Shown: positions 27,744 through 37,807, counted from the stretch's first letter. The stretch: 64,000 nt of DNA from an uncultured Flavobacteriaceae bacterium (GCA_913052585.1 CAJXEB010000001.1:20949-84948), one strand, 5' to 3'. Notes: generated by a model not told the origin, from the sequence alone. A program made the numbers and translations.

Positions 27744-29144
27744 TTAATCAATCGATATGTTATATGAAGGTAGTTTTAAAGTATCGCCTCTCTTGTAAAA
27801 ACACATTTTAATTTTATCTAAGTTGTTAATAGAGACATTAGAATCAAACTTCTTAATAATTATTTTTTTATCCCCTATGGCAATATAGTCCTTGGAAAGA
27901 TCAAAGTAATGATCCTCTGAGATTCTGTTTCTTTGGCTTAAAGCCTCGGGTAGAACCGTTGTATCCTTAGGGTAAAACCCTACTACAAATTTATAGCCTT
28001 CCAATTCTCTTGGAGGTAATTCAGTGTATTCAATCCTTAAAAACTTATCTTGACTATCATCTAGGCTATAGAAGAAATCTGACAGTTCATGTATTTTGAA
28101 ATCGATTTTATCTTTTCCCTTAAATGGTATGGTATACCATTTAGAAATACTATCAATCAATCTATTTGTCACCTGATAACTTAAAGGGTAATTGTAATGT
28201 GCTTCATCATAAAAACTTTTTTCATCAATTATATATTTATCTCTGTCGGTATTTAAGTCAAGATACTTTAAGTTTTTATGGTTTGCCATTAAGTCATTAA
28301 TAACATTCATTTTCATTGAAGAGGGATATACTTTTAATCCATAAGTTAAAACAACCTGCGTGCCTTTAGTTTCCGCAAAGGAAATAAAATCGTTCATTTG
28401 GGCCATTAAATCTTTCGTCCACAGAACTTCGGTTTTTTCTTTATAAGTTTCTCCAAAGAACTTCTCTTCAAACACCTTCTTCTCAATACTTTTTACTTTT
28501 TTACCAATAAACCCATTGTAATTGAAAAACGTTTCTTTTTCACGCCAATACTTCCTTTTTGTAATGAACTTATACTCTTTCCTGTTATTTAAGTTGAAAA
28601 CACCCGAAAGATACCCCGACATTCCAGAAATATAATATTTTCGATATATGTCCTTCGGAAAATAATCCCAAGTATATTTTACTTTGTCAAATGAAAACGG
28701 AATTTCTTGTAAGGCTTTTGCCTGAAAAAACCAATGCTTTTCGGCTTCAGGGCTTTTCTTTCGCACTGAGGATCCAGAAATTTCAAAAAATACATATTTT
28801 AAATCATTTTCAATTAAAGCCTGCTTTGCACTTATGAGTGAAACTCTTATGTTCTGTGCAGATGAATTTAAATGAATTGCATTCAATCCCAATCTAGATT
28901 TAATTAAAGAGGGGTCCAAAGAAGTATAATTGTAGGAATTACCAAAAAACCCTATTTGATATTCTTTGTTTAAGTTTCGTTCTTTTAATTCATTGAGTGC
29001 AAAAACATATCGATCATCACTTCCCAATCCTGGTTTAAATAAAAAGACTATAATTCCTAAAATAATTAAAAGCAGAAAAAAAAGAACAGCCGCTTTAAAA
29101 CTGAAAGTATATAAACTCTTGTTGTTCACCGCCATAGGCTCCAA
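27744..29144 (-). CDS. SGNH/DltD-like membrane-anchored protein, candidate O-acyltransferase partner, copy A
   Basis: This 466-residue protein has an N-terminal membrane helix (about 15-37) followed by a periplasmic domain. FFGNSYNYTS with Ser70 and FYDEAHYNY with Asp313 and His316 fit the first and last SGNH blocks. Its gene overlaps the end of the MBOAT gene by 50 bp, so it is the direct partner candidate: MBOAT passes an acyl group across the membrane and the SGNH protein transfers it to the glycan, as in alginate or D-alanine modification. It is the paralogue of the protein at 23123-24526. An alternative start is Met4 at 29135. Confidence 0.7.
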   Translation of the reverse strand: MEPMAVNNKSLYTFSFKAAVLFFLLLIILGIIVFLFKPGLGSDDRYVFALNELKERNLNKEYQIGFFGNSYNYTSLDPSLIKSRLGLNAIHLNSSAQNIRVSLISAKQALIENDLKYVFFEISGSSVRKKSPEAEKHWFFQAKALQEIPFSFDKVKYTWDYFPKDIYRKYYISGMSGYLSGVFNLNNRKEYKFITKRKYWREKETFFNYNGFIGKKVKSIEKKVFEEKFFGETYKEKTEVLWTKDLMAQMNDFISFAETKGTQVVLTYGLKVYPSSMKMNVINDLMANHKNLKYLDLNTDRDKYIIDEKSFYDEAHYNYPLSYQVTNRLIDSISKWYTIPFKGKDKIDFKIHELSDFFYSLDDSQDKFLRIEYTELPPRELEGYKFVVGFYPKDTTVLPEALSQRNRISEDHYFDLSKDYIAIGDKKIIIKKFDSNVSINNLDKIKMCFYKRGDTLKLPSYNISID

Positions 29145-30546
29145 AAACTAGTATTATTAAAACAAATGATAAGTATACGGCCCACCTAAGGACAATGTGT
29201 TGTTGTACTAGTAATTTTGAAATGCTCTTTACAAAGGAATTATAGTATTCCACAAGTAACATTATAACCACAAAAACAAGGACCCATATAAACTCATTAG
29301 CTGTTAAGCCCAAATTATACAAACTACCGTTAAAAAGGTTCTCATATTTCCAATTAAATAGGTTCTTTACAACTACAATAGCATCGTTAAATGTATCGGC
29401 TCTAAAGAAAATCCAAAGAAATGTAACCACCGAAAATGTAAATAGTCCATTAAATATTTTATTACTTAAAGTAGGAGTAGTCGATTCTCCGTTTTGTTTT
29501 TTCTTATTCAGCATTTTTTCAAACACAATAAATATACCGTGCATGGCACCCCATATAACAAAGTTCATAGAAGCCCCATGCCATAGACCACTCACTAAGA
29601 ATACAATAAATAAATTCCAATAAGTACGTTGTAAACCTTTCCTACTACCTCCTAATGGAATGTATAAATAATCCCTAAACCAAGTAGATAATGAAATATG
29701 CCAACGTCTCCAAAACTCTGTAATACTCTTGGCGAAATAAGGACTATTAAAGTTGTTCATTAAATCAATACCCATCAAACGAGCAACTCCTCTGGCAATA
29801 TCTGTATAGGCAGAAAAATCACAAAAAATCTGTATCGAAAAAAACAAAACAGCCCAAACCGTCTCTATTCCTGTGTAATCTCCTGGGTTATTATAAACTG
29901 TATTCACAAGGATTGCGACTCTATCTGCAATTACGATTTTCTTAAAAAATCCCCAGAGTATTAGAAGCAGTCCTGATCTTAGGTTGTCGTACTCAAAATT
30001 TTTCAGATCTCTTAATTGTGGTAAAAGATGCTTAGAGCGCTCTATTGGTCCAGCAACCAACTGTGGAAAGTAAGATACGAAAAGCGCGTATATACCAATA
30101 TGACGTTCTGGTTTTATCTCGTTTCTATACACATCCATTGTGTAACTTAACGCTTGAAAAGTATAAAAAGATATCCCTACAGGTAGCAGTAAATCCAGTA
30201 TAGGCGCATCAACGTCCATCCCTATTATATCAAATGTCTTTCCAATGGTTTCTGAAAAGAAATTAAAGTATTTGTAAAAAAACAGAATTGCCAGATTGGT
30301 TATAAAACTGATGGCTACAATTACTTTTTTAAGTTTTTCTGTTTTGGCTTTATAAATGTAAATACCACTAGCGTAAGTCACCAATGTTGAGAATGCTATT
30401 AACAAAGCATAAGTAGCATTCCAACTCATGTAAAAATAATAACTCGCAACTAATAATAATACCCAACGATACCTTTTAGGGGTTATCATATAAAGAACCA
30501 ATACTATTGGTAAAAAAAGGAAAAAGGAAAAAGAATTAAATAACAT
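29095..30546 (-). CDS. MBOAT family O-acyltransferase (AlgI-like)
   Basis: This 483-residue polytopic protein starts MLFNSFSFFLFLPIVLVLY, the usual start of AlgI/DltB-type MBOATs. It has PVGISFYTFQALSYTMDVYR, SYFPQLVAGPIER, FCDFSAYTDIARG, FWRRWHISLSTWFRDYLYIPLGG and the active-site region LVSGLWHGASMNF with the conserved His near residue 320. It moves an acyl group, usually acetyl, to the periplasmic side for polysaccharide O-acylation. Its 3' end overlaps the first SGNH partner gene. The substrate is presumably the polymer made by this locus. Confidence 0.93.
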   Translation of the reverse strand: MLFNSFSFFLFLPIVLVLYMITPKRYRWVLLLVASYYFYMSWNATYALLIAFSTLVTYASGIYIYKAKTEKLKKVIVAISFITNLAILFFYKYFNFFSETIGKTFDIIGMDVDAPILDLLLPVGISFYTFQALSYTMDVYRNEIKPERHIGIYALFVSYFPQLVAGPIERSKHLLPQLRDLKNFEYDNLRSGLLLILWGFFKKIVIADRVAILVNTVYNNPGDYTGIETVWAVLFFSIQIFCDFSAYTDIARGVARLMGIDLMNNFNSPYFAKSITEFWRRWHISLSTWFRDYLYIPLGGSRKGLQRTYWNLFIVFLVSGLWHGASMNFVIWGAMHGIFIVFEKMLNKKKQNGESTTPTLSNKIFNGLFTFSVVTFLWIFFRADTFNDAIVVVKNLFNWKYENLFNGSLYNLGLTANEFIWVLVFVVIMLLVEYYNSFVKSISKLLVQQHIVLRWAVYLSFVLIILVFGAYGGEQQEFIYFQF

Positions 30547-30556
30547 TTATCACTTT

Positions 30557-31846
30557 TTAGTTTTTAAGCATTTTAATTACCCACACTGAAGGCAAAGCTG
30601 CCCTCACAAATTCTTTTAAAGTTGCGCCAGTCATATACCTAACCAAATACCACCAATTTGGAACAAATAATACTAAAAACCCTACTGCCATTGACAAAGC
30701 TACCATCTCAATCGAATATTGACTTCCTATAAAAATAAAAATAGGCATTATTGAAATTGAAAATAAATTCCAATAAAATGCTCTATCGGTTCTTCCAGTT
30801 GCTATCACAAGACTTCCTATTGGGTTTCCTAAACTTCTAATATACATATACACACATAATATTCGTACAACACCTACAATGTTACTATAACCTTCTCCGT
30901 ACAAAATAGATATAACCAATGGAGCAAAAATGATAATTAATAGATATACTATAAAGTTTAATGATGAAATGATTTTAATCAGCTTTAAATAATTTACTTT
31001 TAATTCATCAATATTATCTTGAAACTTCGCTAATAAAGGATTTGCAATTTTAGTTATAATAGGGTTAATTATCTGAGCTGGGCGATATACTAATTGTTTT
31101 GCCAAACTGTATCCCCCTAATATTTCGGCACTAAATAACTTACCGATAATAAGAATGTCTAAATCTCGGTTAAAATAATTCACCACCTGACTTCCTACTT
31201 CGAAAACACCAATCTTTAAAAAAGGAAATGCTAAGGTCCAGTTAAAATAAAATAATACGGGCCTTATAATCATTCCTCTAATAAAAAAAACAAGGTTAGG
31301 AAGTGAATATTGTAATAAAGCGGAGAATACTAAAGCATAGATCCCATAACCCTTTACAGCGAGTACAATTGCCAACAAAAGAGCTAAAGAAGAGCTAATT
31401 AACTCAATGATAGCTATTATTTTAAAATTGAGATTTTTCTGTTCTATCGTTTTGTATTGATTCCCTAAACCGGCAAAAACGATGGTAACTGCCATAATAA
31501 GAATTAACTCTGTAAGCCGAGGTTCATTATAAAAGGAAGCTATTAAAGGAGATAAAAGAAATATTAAACCATACAAGGAAACGCCAAAAAATAAATTTAT
31601 CCAATATAAACTGGCATACTCTTTTCTGCTAATATTTTGTTTATGAAATATAGCTGAAGTAAGCCCCATGTCTGTAAAGAGGTTTAACATCCCCAATACA
31701 AAAACGACAATTGCCATTAAACCAAAATCCTCTGTTTCGAGAAACCTTGTAAGTATTGAAATTCGAATAAGAGAAGCCATTGCAACACCAATTGTAGAAA
31801 CTGAAGTCCATTTTACACCTTTTATAATACTCTTACTAAACTGCAT
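30557..31846 (-). CDS. Wzx-type polysaccharide flippase (MOP superfamily)
   Basis: This 429-residue protein has about twelve predicted membrane helices. It starts with KSIIKGVKWTSVSTIGVAM and has LTRFLETEDFGLMAIV, typical of the WzxC/polysaccharide-transport branch of MOP exporters. It should flip the lipid-linked repeat unit across the inner membrane. It is the only flippase in the locus, between the MBOAT gene (10 bp) and a glycosyltransferase gene (3 bp). Confidence 0.92.
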   Translation of the reverse strand: MQFSKSIIKGVKWTSVSTIGVAMASLIRISILTRFLETEDFGLMAIVVFVLGMLNLFTDMGLTSAIFHKQNISRKEYASLYWINLFFGVSLYGLIFLLSPLIASFYNEPRLTELILIMAVTIVFAGLGNQYKTIEQKNLNFKIIAIIELISSSLALLLAIVLAVKGYGIYALVFSALLQYSLPNLVFFIRGMIIRPVLFYFNWTLAFPFLKIGVFEVGSQVVNYFNRDLDILIIGKLFSAEILGGYSLAKQLVYRPAQIINPIITKIANPLLAKFQDNIDELKVNYLKLIKIISSLNFIVYLLIIIFAPLVISILYGEGYSNIVGVVRILCVYMYIRSLGNPIGSLVIATGRTDRAFYWNLFSISIMPIFIFIGSQYSIEMVALSMAVGFLVLFVPNWWYLVRYMTGATLKEFVRAALPSVWVIKMLKN

Positions 31847-31849
31847 AAA

Positions 31850-33043
31850 TTAATATTCTAACAAGTTATAAAACTCATTTAAAGCTTTGCCACTTTGTTT
31901 AATTTTATTTTGTTGGCAATTTTCTTTAAATTCAGTTAGTAATTTATCATTTATAAAAACATGTTCTAAAGCACTGTACAGGCTTTTTGTTGCGTTTTCT
32001 GTTATAATTCCATTATTCTGCTGTTTTACGAACTCTTTTGCGGCTGGAAAATCTGTAGTAATTACGGGAGTGTCAAGTATTAATGATTCTGAAAGCACCA
32101 TTCCTTGAGCCTCAAATGCTGATGACAAAACAAAACAATCAGCGTTTTTAATATACGGATATGGATTTTCTTTAAACCCTAAAAAATGAACATATTGATT
32201 TACTTGCAACCTGCTTGCCTCCTCTTTTAGTTTTTTTAGATCTGGTCCATCACCAAGAATATACCATTGAAATAGATATCCTTTATCTGCCAATTTTTTT
32301 GCATTCTTTAGAATTCGATCTATTCGTTTTTGATGATTGTCTATTCTCGCTACTGTTATAAAAATTATCGCCGAAACCTCTGTATAAGGATTTTCTAAAT
32401 TTCCTTTCTTGATAATTTCATCTTCATTGATAAAATTATGAACAAGGTGTGATTTTAATTTAAATTCAGGAGTTAATTCTTCAAATACATCTTTGCAATA
32501 GTTTGAAACATTTACAATAGCATCAAAGTCTTGATACCTCGACAAAATATAGTCTCTGGTAAATCCAAGTTCCTCAAGATCGTTATGAATCCAAGCTATC
32601 TTTTTTTTTGCTTTTATAACATATTCAACGATGTCATTACAACCAAAATTAGTATTGCTTTTAGGAATATCATTTGAAAAAGAAATAGCAACATCATAAT
32701 TTGTTTTCGAAAATTCTTTGTAAAAATTTTTAATAAAAATCCTTCTAATAGTATTTCTCCCAATAAATTTTGAAAGGAATTTAATAAGTAAATAAACAAT
32801 AAACTGATGTGGTTTTAAACTCTTCTTAGCTTCTTGAAAGTCAATAAAAAAGTATTGTAGAACTAAAGGTGAATGAATGGTAATATTTGAAGAAAGGTCT
32901 TTAAATTTTTTATGTAAAAAAGGGTTAAAGCATAAAAAAGACACTTCCAACCTAGAGTTCTTTGAAAGCTCAGTCGTTAAATTATACAATGAATTAGCAA
33001 TTCCTCCCATTTTTAAATGAGGGTTTACAAATAAAATCTTCAA
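31850..33043 (-). CDS. Glycosyltransferase family 4
   Basis: This 397-residue GT-B enzyme has the N-terminus ILFVNPHLKMGGIANSLYNL and the C-terminal domain IIFITVARIDNHQKRIDRILKNA, WYILGDGPDLKKL, VHFLGFKENPYPYI and FVLSSAFEAQGMVLSESLILDTPVI, which includes the E-x7-E motif of GT4. It probably adds a sugar of the repeat unit. It lies 3 bp from wzx and 7 bp from wecC. The donor cannot be assigned. Confidence 0.92.
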   Translation of the reverse strand: MKILFVNPHLKMGGIANSLYNLTTELSKNSRLEVSFLCFNPFLHKKFKDLSSNITIHSPLVLQYFFIDFQEAKKSLKPHQFIVYLLIKFLSKFIGRNTIRRIFIKNFYKEFSKTNYDVAISFSNDIPKSNTNFGCNDIVEYVIKAKKKIAWIHNDLEELGFTRDYILSRYQDFDAIVNVSNYCKDVFEELTPEFKLKSHLVHNFINEDEIIKKGNLENPYTEVSAIIFITVARIDNHQKRIDRILKNAKKLADKGYLFQWYILGDGPDLKKLKEEASRLQVNQYVHFLGFKENPYPYIKNADCFVLSSAFEAQGMVLSESLILDTPVITTDFPAAKEFVKQQNNGIITENATKSLYSALEHVFINDKLLTEFKENCQQNKIKQSGKALNEFYNLLEY

Positions 33044-33050
33044 ATTATAT

Positions 33051-34262
33051 TTATTTTTTTAATACACCACAAAAATCTAGAATAGATTTATTTGGATTTG
33101 TTTTTAAATTTATAAATTCTTTATGAGCTACTAAATAAACAATAATGTCTGCTTTATTTACAGCTTCTTTATAATCCGTTAAATTTCGATCGTCACTATC
33201 CTTAAGGTTTGGCTCAACAGCTAAAACTGTAAAGTTTTTATTTTCTAAAGTTTCTGTTACATATAAAGCAGGAGACTCTCTAAGGTCATCAATATTTGGT
33301 TTAAATGCTAAGCCCATACAAGCAATAATAGGATCTCTTTTATGATCAGATTTAAAAGTTAGTGCGTTATTTTTTATCTTTTCTATAACCCATTCCGTTT
33401 TATAATTATTTGCCTCTCTAGACTTTTTTATTAAAGGACTTTCGTCTGGAAACTCTGAAACAATAAACCAAGGATCAACAGCAATACAATGGCCTCCAAC
33501 TCCGGTGCCAGGATTTAAAATATTAACTCTTGGGTGTTTGTTTGCCAAAGCAATCATGTCCCAAACATTTATATTTGCTTTATCACAAATTATCGATAAT
33601 TCATTAGCGAAAGCAATCTGATTGTCTCTAGATGCATTTTCAACTAGTTTAACCATTTCTGCAGTTTTAGCATTTGTTGGATGAAGTGTTCCAACTACAA
33701 AATGCTTATAAAAGTCAATCGCTTTTTGAGTGGACTCATCATCAATTCCACCAATAGCTCTATCGTTATGTTTTAATTCGTGTAAAATATTACCCGGTAA
33801 AACTCTTTCAGGGCAATATGCTAAATATAAGTTCCCTTTTAATTCGGGTCTTTGCTCAAAAATGAGTTTTTCCATTTTACGAGTTGTTCCAACAGGACTC
33901 GTAGATTCTAAAATCACTAAAGCTCCCTTTTTTAACGTTGGAATAATACTTTTAACTGCTGACGTCACATATGATAAATCAGGTTCGTAATCTCCTTTAA
34001 AAGGTGTTGGAACAGCAATTAAATAAACATCAGATGAATTTGGTTTTATAGCAGCTTGCAAAAGCTCATCTTTCACTACTTTATGGACTAAGCCGTCTAA
34101 ATCTGGCTCTACAATATGTATTTCTCCTTTATTTATCGTGTCAACAACACTCTGACGAATATCTACTCCTGTAACCTTTAATCCTCTACTTGCTATTAAT
34201 GCTGCTGTTGGTAAGCCTATATATCCAAGGCCCATCATAACCACACTGGGTTTATTCTCCAT
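33051..34262 (-). CDS. wecC: UDP-N-acetyl-D-mannosamine dehydrogenase
   Basis: This 403-residue nucleotide-sugar dehydrogenase starts VVMMGLGYIGLPTAALIAS and has VPTPF, ESTSPVGTT, YCPERVLPGN and PGTGVGGHCIAVDPWFI. The last motif is characteristic of WecC rather than Ugd and contains the catalytic Cys. It oxidises UDP-ManNAc to UDP-ManNAcA using NAD+. Its gene is 1 bp downstream of wecB, which supplies UDP-ManNAc. A WecG-like GT26 is in the same locus, which makes ManNAcA a likely component of the polymer. Confidence 0.95.
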   Translation of the reverse strand: MENKPSVVMMGLGYIGLPTAALIASRGLKVTGVDIRQSVVDTINKGEIHIVEPDLDGLVHKVVKDELLQAAIKPNSSDVYLIAVPTPFKGDYEPDLSYVTSAVKSIIPTLKKGALVILESTSPVGTTRKMEKLIFEQRPELKGNLYLAYCPERVLPGNILHELKHNDRAIGGIDDESTQKAIDFYKHFVVGTLHPTNAKTAEMVKLVENASRDNQIAFANELSIICDKANINVWDMIALANKHPRVNILNPGTGVGGHCIAVDPWFIVSEFPDESPLIKKSREANNYKTEWVIEKIKNNALTFKSDHKRDPIIACMGLAFKPNIDDLRESPALYVTETLENKNFTVLAVEPNLKDSDDRNLTDYKEAVNKADIIVYLVAHKEFINLKTNPNKSILDFCGVLKK

Positions 34263-34263
34263 A

Positions 34264-35385
34264 TTATAATTCCTTAATAAAATTTACAATTCTAGAAGTC
34301 GCTTTTCCATCTCCATATGGATTATGAAGCATACTCATGCTATTGTAATATGTTTTGTCAATTATTAATTTTTGTGTTTCTTCTATTATTCTTTTTGTAT
34401 CAGTTCCTACCAATATTACGGTTCCCTCTTCAACTGCTTCAGGACGTTCTGTTGTATCTCTAGTTACCAATACTGGTTTCCCTAAACTTGGCGCTTCTTC
34501 TTGTATTCCTCCACTATCAGTTATGATAAGGAATGATTTTTCCATCAACCAAATAAACGCAGCGTAAGCTAGTGGTTTAACAAGTAAAATGTTTGAAATT
34601 CCAGTAAGAAGTTCATATACTGGTTTTTCTACATTTGGATTTAAATGAACTGGATAGATTATCTGAGTTTCAGGATTTTTTTCAGCGATCGCTTTTAATG
34701 CAGAACAAATATTTAAAAGTCCTTGTCCATGATTTTCACGTCTATGTCCTGTTACTAAAATAATCTTTTTTTGAAAATCTAAAGTTTCTTTTAGATTTTC
34801 AATTTCAGGATCTTTAAAATTACTCGTGTTTACTTTTTCGATACCAAACAATAATGCATCTATAACGGTATTTCCTGTTACAATTACATTTGTACTATTC
34901 GTATTTTCTTGTAGTAAATTTTTTTGAGAAAGAATGGTAGGAGCAAAATGATAGTCAGCTATTTTTCCGGTTAATTGTCTATTAAACTCTTCTGGGAATG
35001 GGTATTTTCTATCAAAGGTTCTTAAGCCTGCTTCTACATGGCAAACTTTTGCACCGCTATAGAAAGCAGCAATTCCAACTGCCATTGATGTTGTAGTGTC
35101 CCCGTGCACATAAACATAATCAGGTTGAACTTCTTCTAAAACAGGTTTCATCCCTTCAATTATAGTTGCCGTCAAGCTGTATAAATTTTGATTGGGTTTC
35201 ATTACGTTTAAATCAAAATCTGGTTTGATTTCAAAAAACTCTAAAACCTGGTCTAACATTTCTCTATGTTGGGCCGTTACACAAATTTTTGTAATAAAAC
35301 TCTTGTCGTTTTTAAAAGCTAATACTAATGGTGCCATTTTTATTGCTTCTGGACGTGTACCAAATACAATTAAATTTGTTTTCAT
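34264..35385 (-). CDS. wecB: UDP-N-acetylglucosamine 2-epimerase, non-hydrolysing
   Basis: This 373-residue GT-B-like epimerase converts UDP-GlcNAc to UDP-ManNAc. It starts LIVFGTRPEAIKMAPLV and has VYVHGDTTTSMAVGIAAFY, HVEAGLRTFDRKYPFPEEFNR, VTGHRRENHG and ITDSGGIQEEAPSLGKPVLVTRDTTERPEA, all typical of WecB/MnaA. Length is normal. It lies directly before wecC in the operon. Confidence 0.96.
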   Translation of the reverse strand: MKTNLIVFGTRPEAIKMAPLVLAFKNDKSFITKICVTAQHREMLDQVLEFFEIKPDFDLNVMKPNQNLYSLTATIIEGMKPVLEEVQPDYVYVHGDTTTSMAVGIAAFYSGAKVCHVEAGLRTFDRKYPFPEEFNRQLTGKIADYHFAPTILSQKNLLQENTNSTNVIVTGNTVIDALLFGIEKVNTSNFKDPEIENLKETLDFQKKIILVTGHRRENHGQGLLNICSALKAIAEKNPETQIIYPVHLNPNVEKPVYELLTGISNILLVKPLAYAAFIWLMEKSFLIITDSGGIQEEAPSLGKPVLVTRDTTERPEAVEEGTVILVGTDTKRIIEETQKLIIDKTYYNSMSMLHNPYGDGKATSRIVNFIKEL

Positions 35386-35406
35386 ATAATCAATTAAATA
35401 AAATAC

Positions 35407-36387
35407 TTATTCGTTTTTGGAGATTTCTGCTACTTCTTTTAAATAAATATAAGAGAATCTTAAAAATGATAAAAATAAAAATGCAAAAACTAGAAGTAGT
35501 GGGTATTTAATCATTTGATTCCCTAAAAGTCCTTTTTTTACCTTTATAATGTTTGGTTTATTAACAATGACAACAATGTCATTTTCATAAACTAAAAATT
35601 TGTTTAAGTTCTCTGTTTCTTTCTGTAATTCACTCTTTTTTAGTAAAAGCCCATGTATACTAAAGTTCTTATCTATAATAAATAGTTGGTCAGATGGTGA
35701 TGGTAATGATTCTGTTTTAGTATAATTATCAACAATTTTATTTATTTGTGAAATAGAGTTCTTGTTTAAGGCTATATGATTTTTTATATCACTTATTGTT
35801 GTGTCTTTTATTCGTTCAATTATTTCATTATCATTAAAATGATTTATTAAGTTAATAATTGCTTCATAATCTGCACTGCTCGATAATTTAATATCTAATG
35901 TGTGGTTTTTATATTTTGAAATAAAAGTCTCGGTAATTTCTATTTCACTTGTACTGAATTCCAAGTTTCTTAATAAGCCCTCTAAATTCCTATCATTAAC
36001 GTCATAACTTTTTGATATATCTGTTAAATCAACGATTGGAGTTATTTCTAATTCCTTTATTACTATTTCGTCGTTTTGGAATCCAATTTCTTTAAAGAAA
36101 ACGGAATCTTTTTCAATTATCTTTTCATTTAAAAAATCAATTTCACTATAAATATAATTTACCGCATCGTGATTTACTCTTAATAGAATTTTTGCGCTTT
36201 TATCTTCTTTATAATTTTTATTAGAAAAATACCCTAAAACAATCCCTACAATGATTAATAAAAGTATAATTATCCATTTTTTAATTATAAAATCTAAAAC
36301 ATTAAACCCTAAAACTAATGCTTTTTTTAATCCTTTTTTTAATGAACTAAAAATATGCATGATATTGATTTCATCATTATTTTCCAT
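35407..36387 (-). CDS. Wzz-like chain-length determinant without kinase domain
   Basis: This 326-residue protein has two membrane helices, at about residues 38-54 and 289-311, with a large periplasmic domain rich in helices between them. This is the layout of Wzz/PCP co-polymerases, though the sequence is divergent and I see no tyrosine-kinase (Wzc/BY-kinase) domain. It probably controls chain length together with a Wzy protein. It lies 21 bp upstream of wecB and 6 bp after rfbD. The assignment rests on topology and context. Confidence 0.68.
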   Translation of the reverse strand: MENNDEINIMHIFSSLKKGLKKALVLGFNVLDFIIKKWIIILLLIIVGIVLGYFSNKNYKEDKSAKILLRVNHDAVNYIYSEIDFLNEKIIEKDSVFFKEIGFQNDEIVIKELEITPIVDLTDISKSYDVNDRNLEGLLRNLEFSTSEIEITETFISKYKNHTLDIKLSSSADYEAIINLINHFNDNEIIERIKDTTISDIKNHIALNKNSISQINKIVDNYTKTESLPSPSDQLFIIDKNFSIHGLLLKKSELQKETENLNKFLVYENDIVVIVNKPNIIKVKKGLLGNQMIKYPLLLVFAFLFLSFLRFSYIYLKEVAEISKNE

Positions 36388-36393
36388 AAACTC

Positions 36394-37251
36394 CTATTTT
36401 AAAGATGTTTTAATTACTAGTGTCTTTAAGCTTAATAACCAGTTCACAGTTTTATTGTTATTGGTTGATTTATATTTTTTACAATCCAAAACACTATACT
36501 TCGGTCTTGCTGCAAATGTAAGGTAATAGTCTGTTTTTGCAAGATTTGATTCCGTTAATTGGTTGGTCTGTGTTAATATTTCCTTCGCAAAGTCATACCA
36601 AGTTGCTTCCCCTTGATTACTGAAATTATAAATACCATATTTCTTGCTATTAGATTTTATAATTGCAAGTATTGCTTCTGCTAAATCATTAGCGTTGGTA
36701 GGTGTTCCGGTTTGTTCTGTTGTTACTGTTAATGGTTTTCCCTCCTTGGCAAATCGCAATACCGTATTGTAAAAATTATGTCCGTATTGTGAATATAACC
36801 AAGAGGTTCTTAGAATATAATAAGCTTTACAAATTTCTTTAACGTATTTTTCGCCCTTTAATTTAGAGGCTCCATAAACGTTTAAAGGATTGGTTTTATC
36901 CTCTTCAGTATAAGGGCTTCCTTTTTTACCGTCAAAAACATAATCTGTTGAAATTTGAATAAGTGTCGTGTTGTTCTCTTTACAATGCTTAGCCAACTCT
37001 TTTACTCCTTCTGCATTGGTTAAAAAAGCATTTTCTTGATCACTTTCAGCTTTTTCTACATTTGTATATGCTGCAGCATTAACACAATAATCAAATTGAT
37101 TGTTTTTAAATATCTCGGAAATAGATTCCTCGCTTTCAATATTTAATAATTCACGAGTAGCAAATAAAAAATCAAATTCAGGATAATTAACAGCTGCGTC
37201 TTTAATACACTTTCCTAATTGTCCTTTAGCTCCTGTTATTAGTATTTTCAT
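36394..37251 (-). CDS. rfbD: dTDP-4-dehydrorhamnose reductase
   Basis: This 285-residue SDR enzyme catalyses the last step of dTDP-L-rhamnose synthesis. It has the N-terminal ILITGAKGQLGKCI, VNAAAYTNVEKAE, STDYVFDG and YGASKLKGE (catalytic Tyr and Lys). Its start overlaps the stop of rfbC by 4 bp. The order rfbB-rfbA-rfbC-rfbD is contiguous and complete here. Confidence 0.96.
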   Translation of the reverse strand: MKILITGAKGQLGKCIKDAAVNYPEFDFLFATRELLNIESEESISEIFKNNQFDYCVNAAAYTNVEKAESDQENAFLTNAEGVKELAKHCKENNTTLIQISTDYVFDGKKGSPYTEEDKTNPLNVYGASKLKGEKYVKEICKAYYILRTSWLYSQYGHNFYNTVLRFAKEGKPLTVTTEQTGTPTNANDLAEAILAIIKSNSKKYGIYNFSNQGEATWYDFAKEILTQTNQLTESNLAKTDYYLTFAARPKYSVLDCKKYKSTNNNKTVNWLLSLKTLVIKTSLK

Positions 37252-37796
37252 TCTGATGTTGCTTCTAAAAAAGTAGGGAGGATTTGATCCTTTTCTGAAA
37301 TAATAAATTTATCTTTTGGAAGATGCCAATCTAAAGATAAGGTTGCGTCGTTATAAATAATTCCTCGTTCTGAAGCTTTATCATAAAAATTATCGCATTT
37401 ATAAGCAAATTTAGAGGTAGGGGACAAGGTTATAAATCCGTGTGCAAAACCTTGAGGAACAAATAGTTGTTGTTGACTAACGTCATCTAAAATTATAGAA
37501 AAATGCTCACCAAAAGTCTTGGAGTCTTTCCTAAAGTCTACCACAATGTCTAATATTCTACCTTGTACAGCCCTCACTAATTTCGCTTGAGCCATTTCGC
37601 CTACTTGATAGTGCAGTCCTCTTAAAACTCCATGACTAGAGGTTGATTGGTTGTCTTGTACAAAGTTTACTTTTTTACCGGTTACTTTTTCAAATAAAAC
37701 GTCATTATAAGTTTCATAAAAAGTACCTCGCTCGTCTGTAAAGATAGTAGGAGTTAATACAAAGCAGTCTTTTAGTGGTGTATGTTCAATTTTCAC
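37248..37796 (-). CDS. rfbC: dTDP-4-dehydrorhamnose 3,5-epimerase
   Basis: This 182-residue cupin-fold enzyme has the RmlC hallmarks: TDERGTFYETYN near residue 20, FVQDNQSTSSHGVLRGLHYQ with the catalytic His near 63, and IVDFRKDSKTFG. It epimerises C3 and C5 of the 4-keto sugar. It overlaps rfbD by 4 bp and follows rfbA by 11 bp. Confidence 0.96.
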   Translation of the reverse strand: MKIEHTPLKDCFVLTPTIFTDERGTFYETYNDVLFEKVTGKKVNFVQDNQSTSSHGVLRGLHYQVGEMAQAKLVRAVQGRILDIVVDFRKDSKTFGEHFSIILDDVSQQQLFVPQGFAHGFITLSPTSKFAYKCDNFYDKASERGIIYNDATLSLDWHLPKDKFIISEKDQILPTFLEATSE

Positions 37797-37807
37797 TGGA
37801 TATTTTT

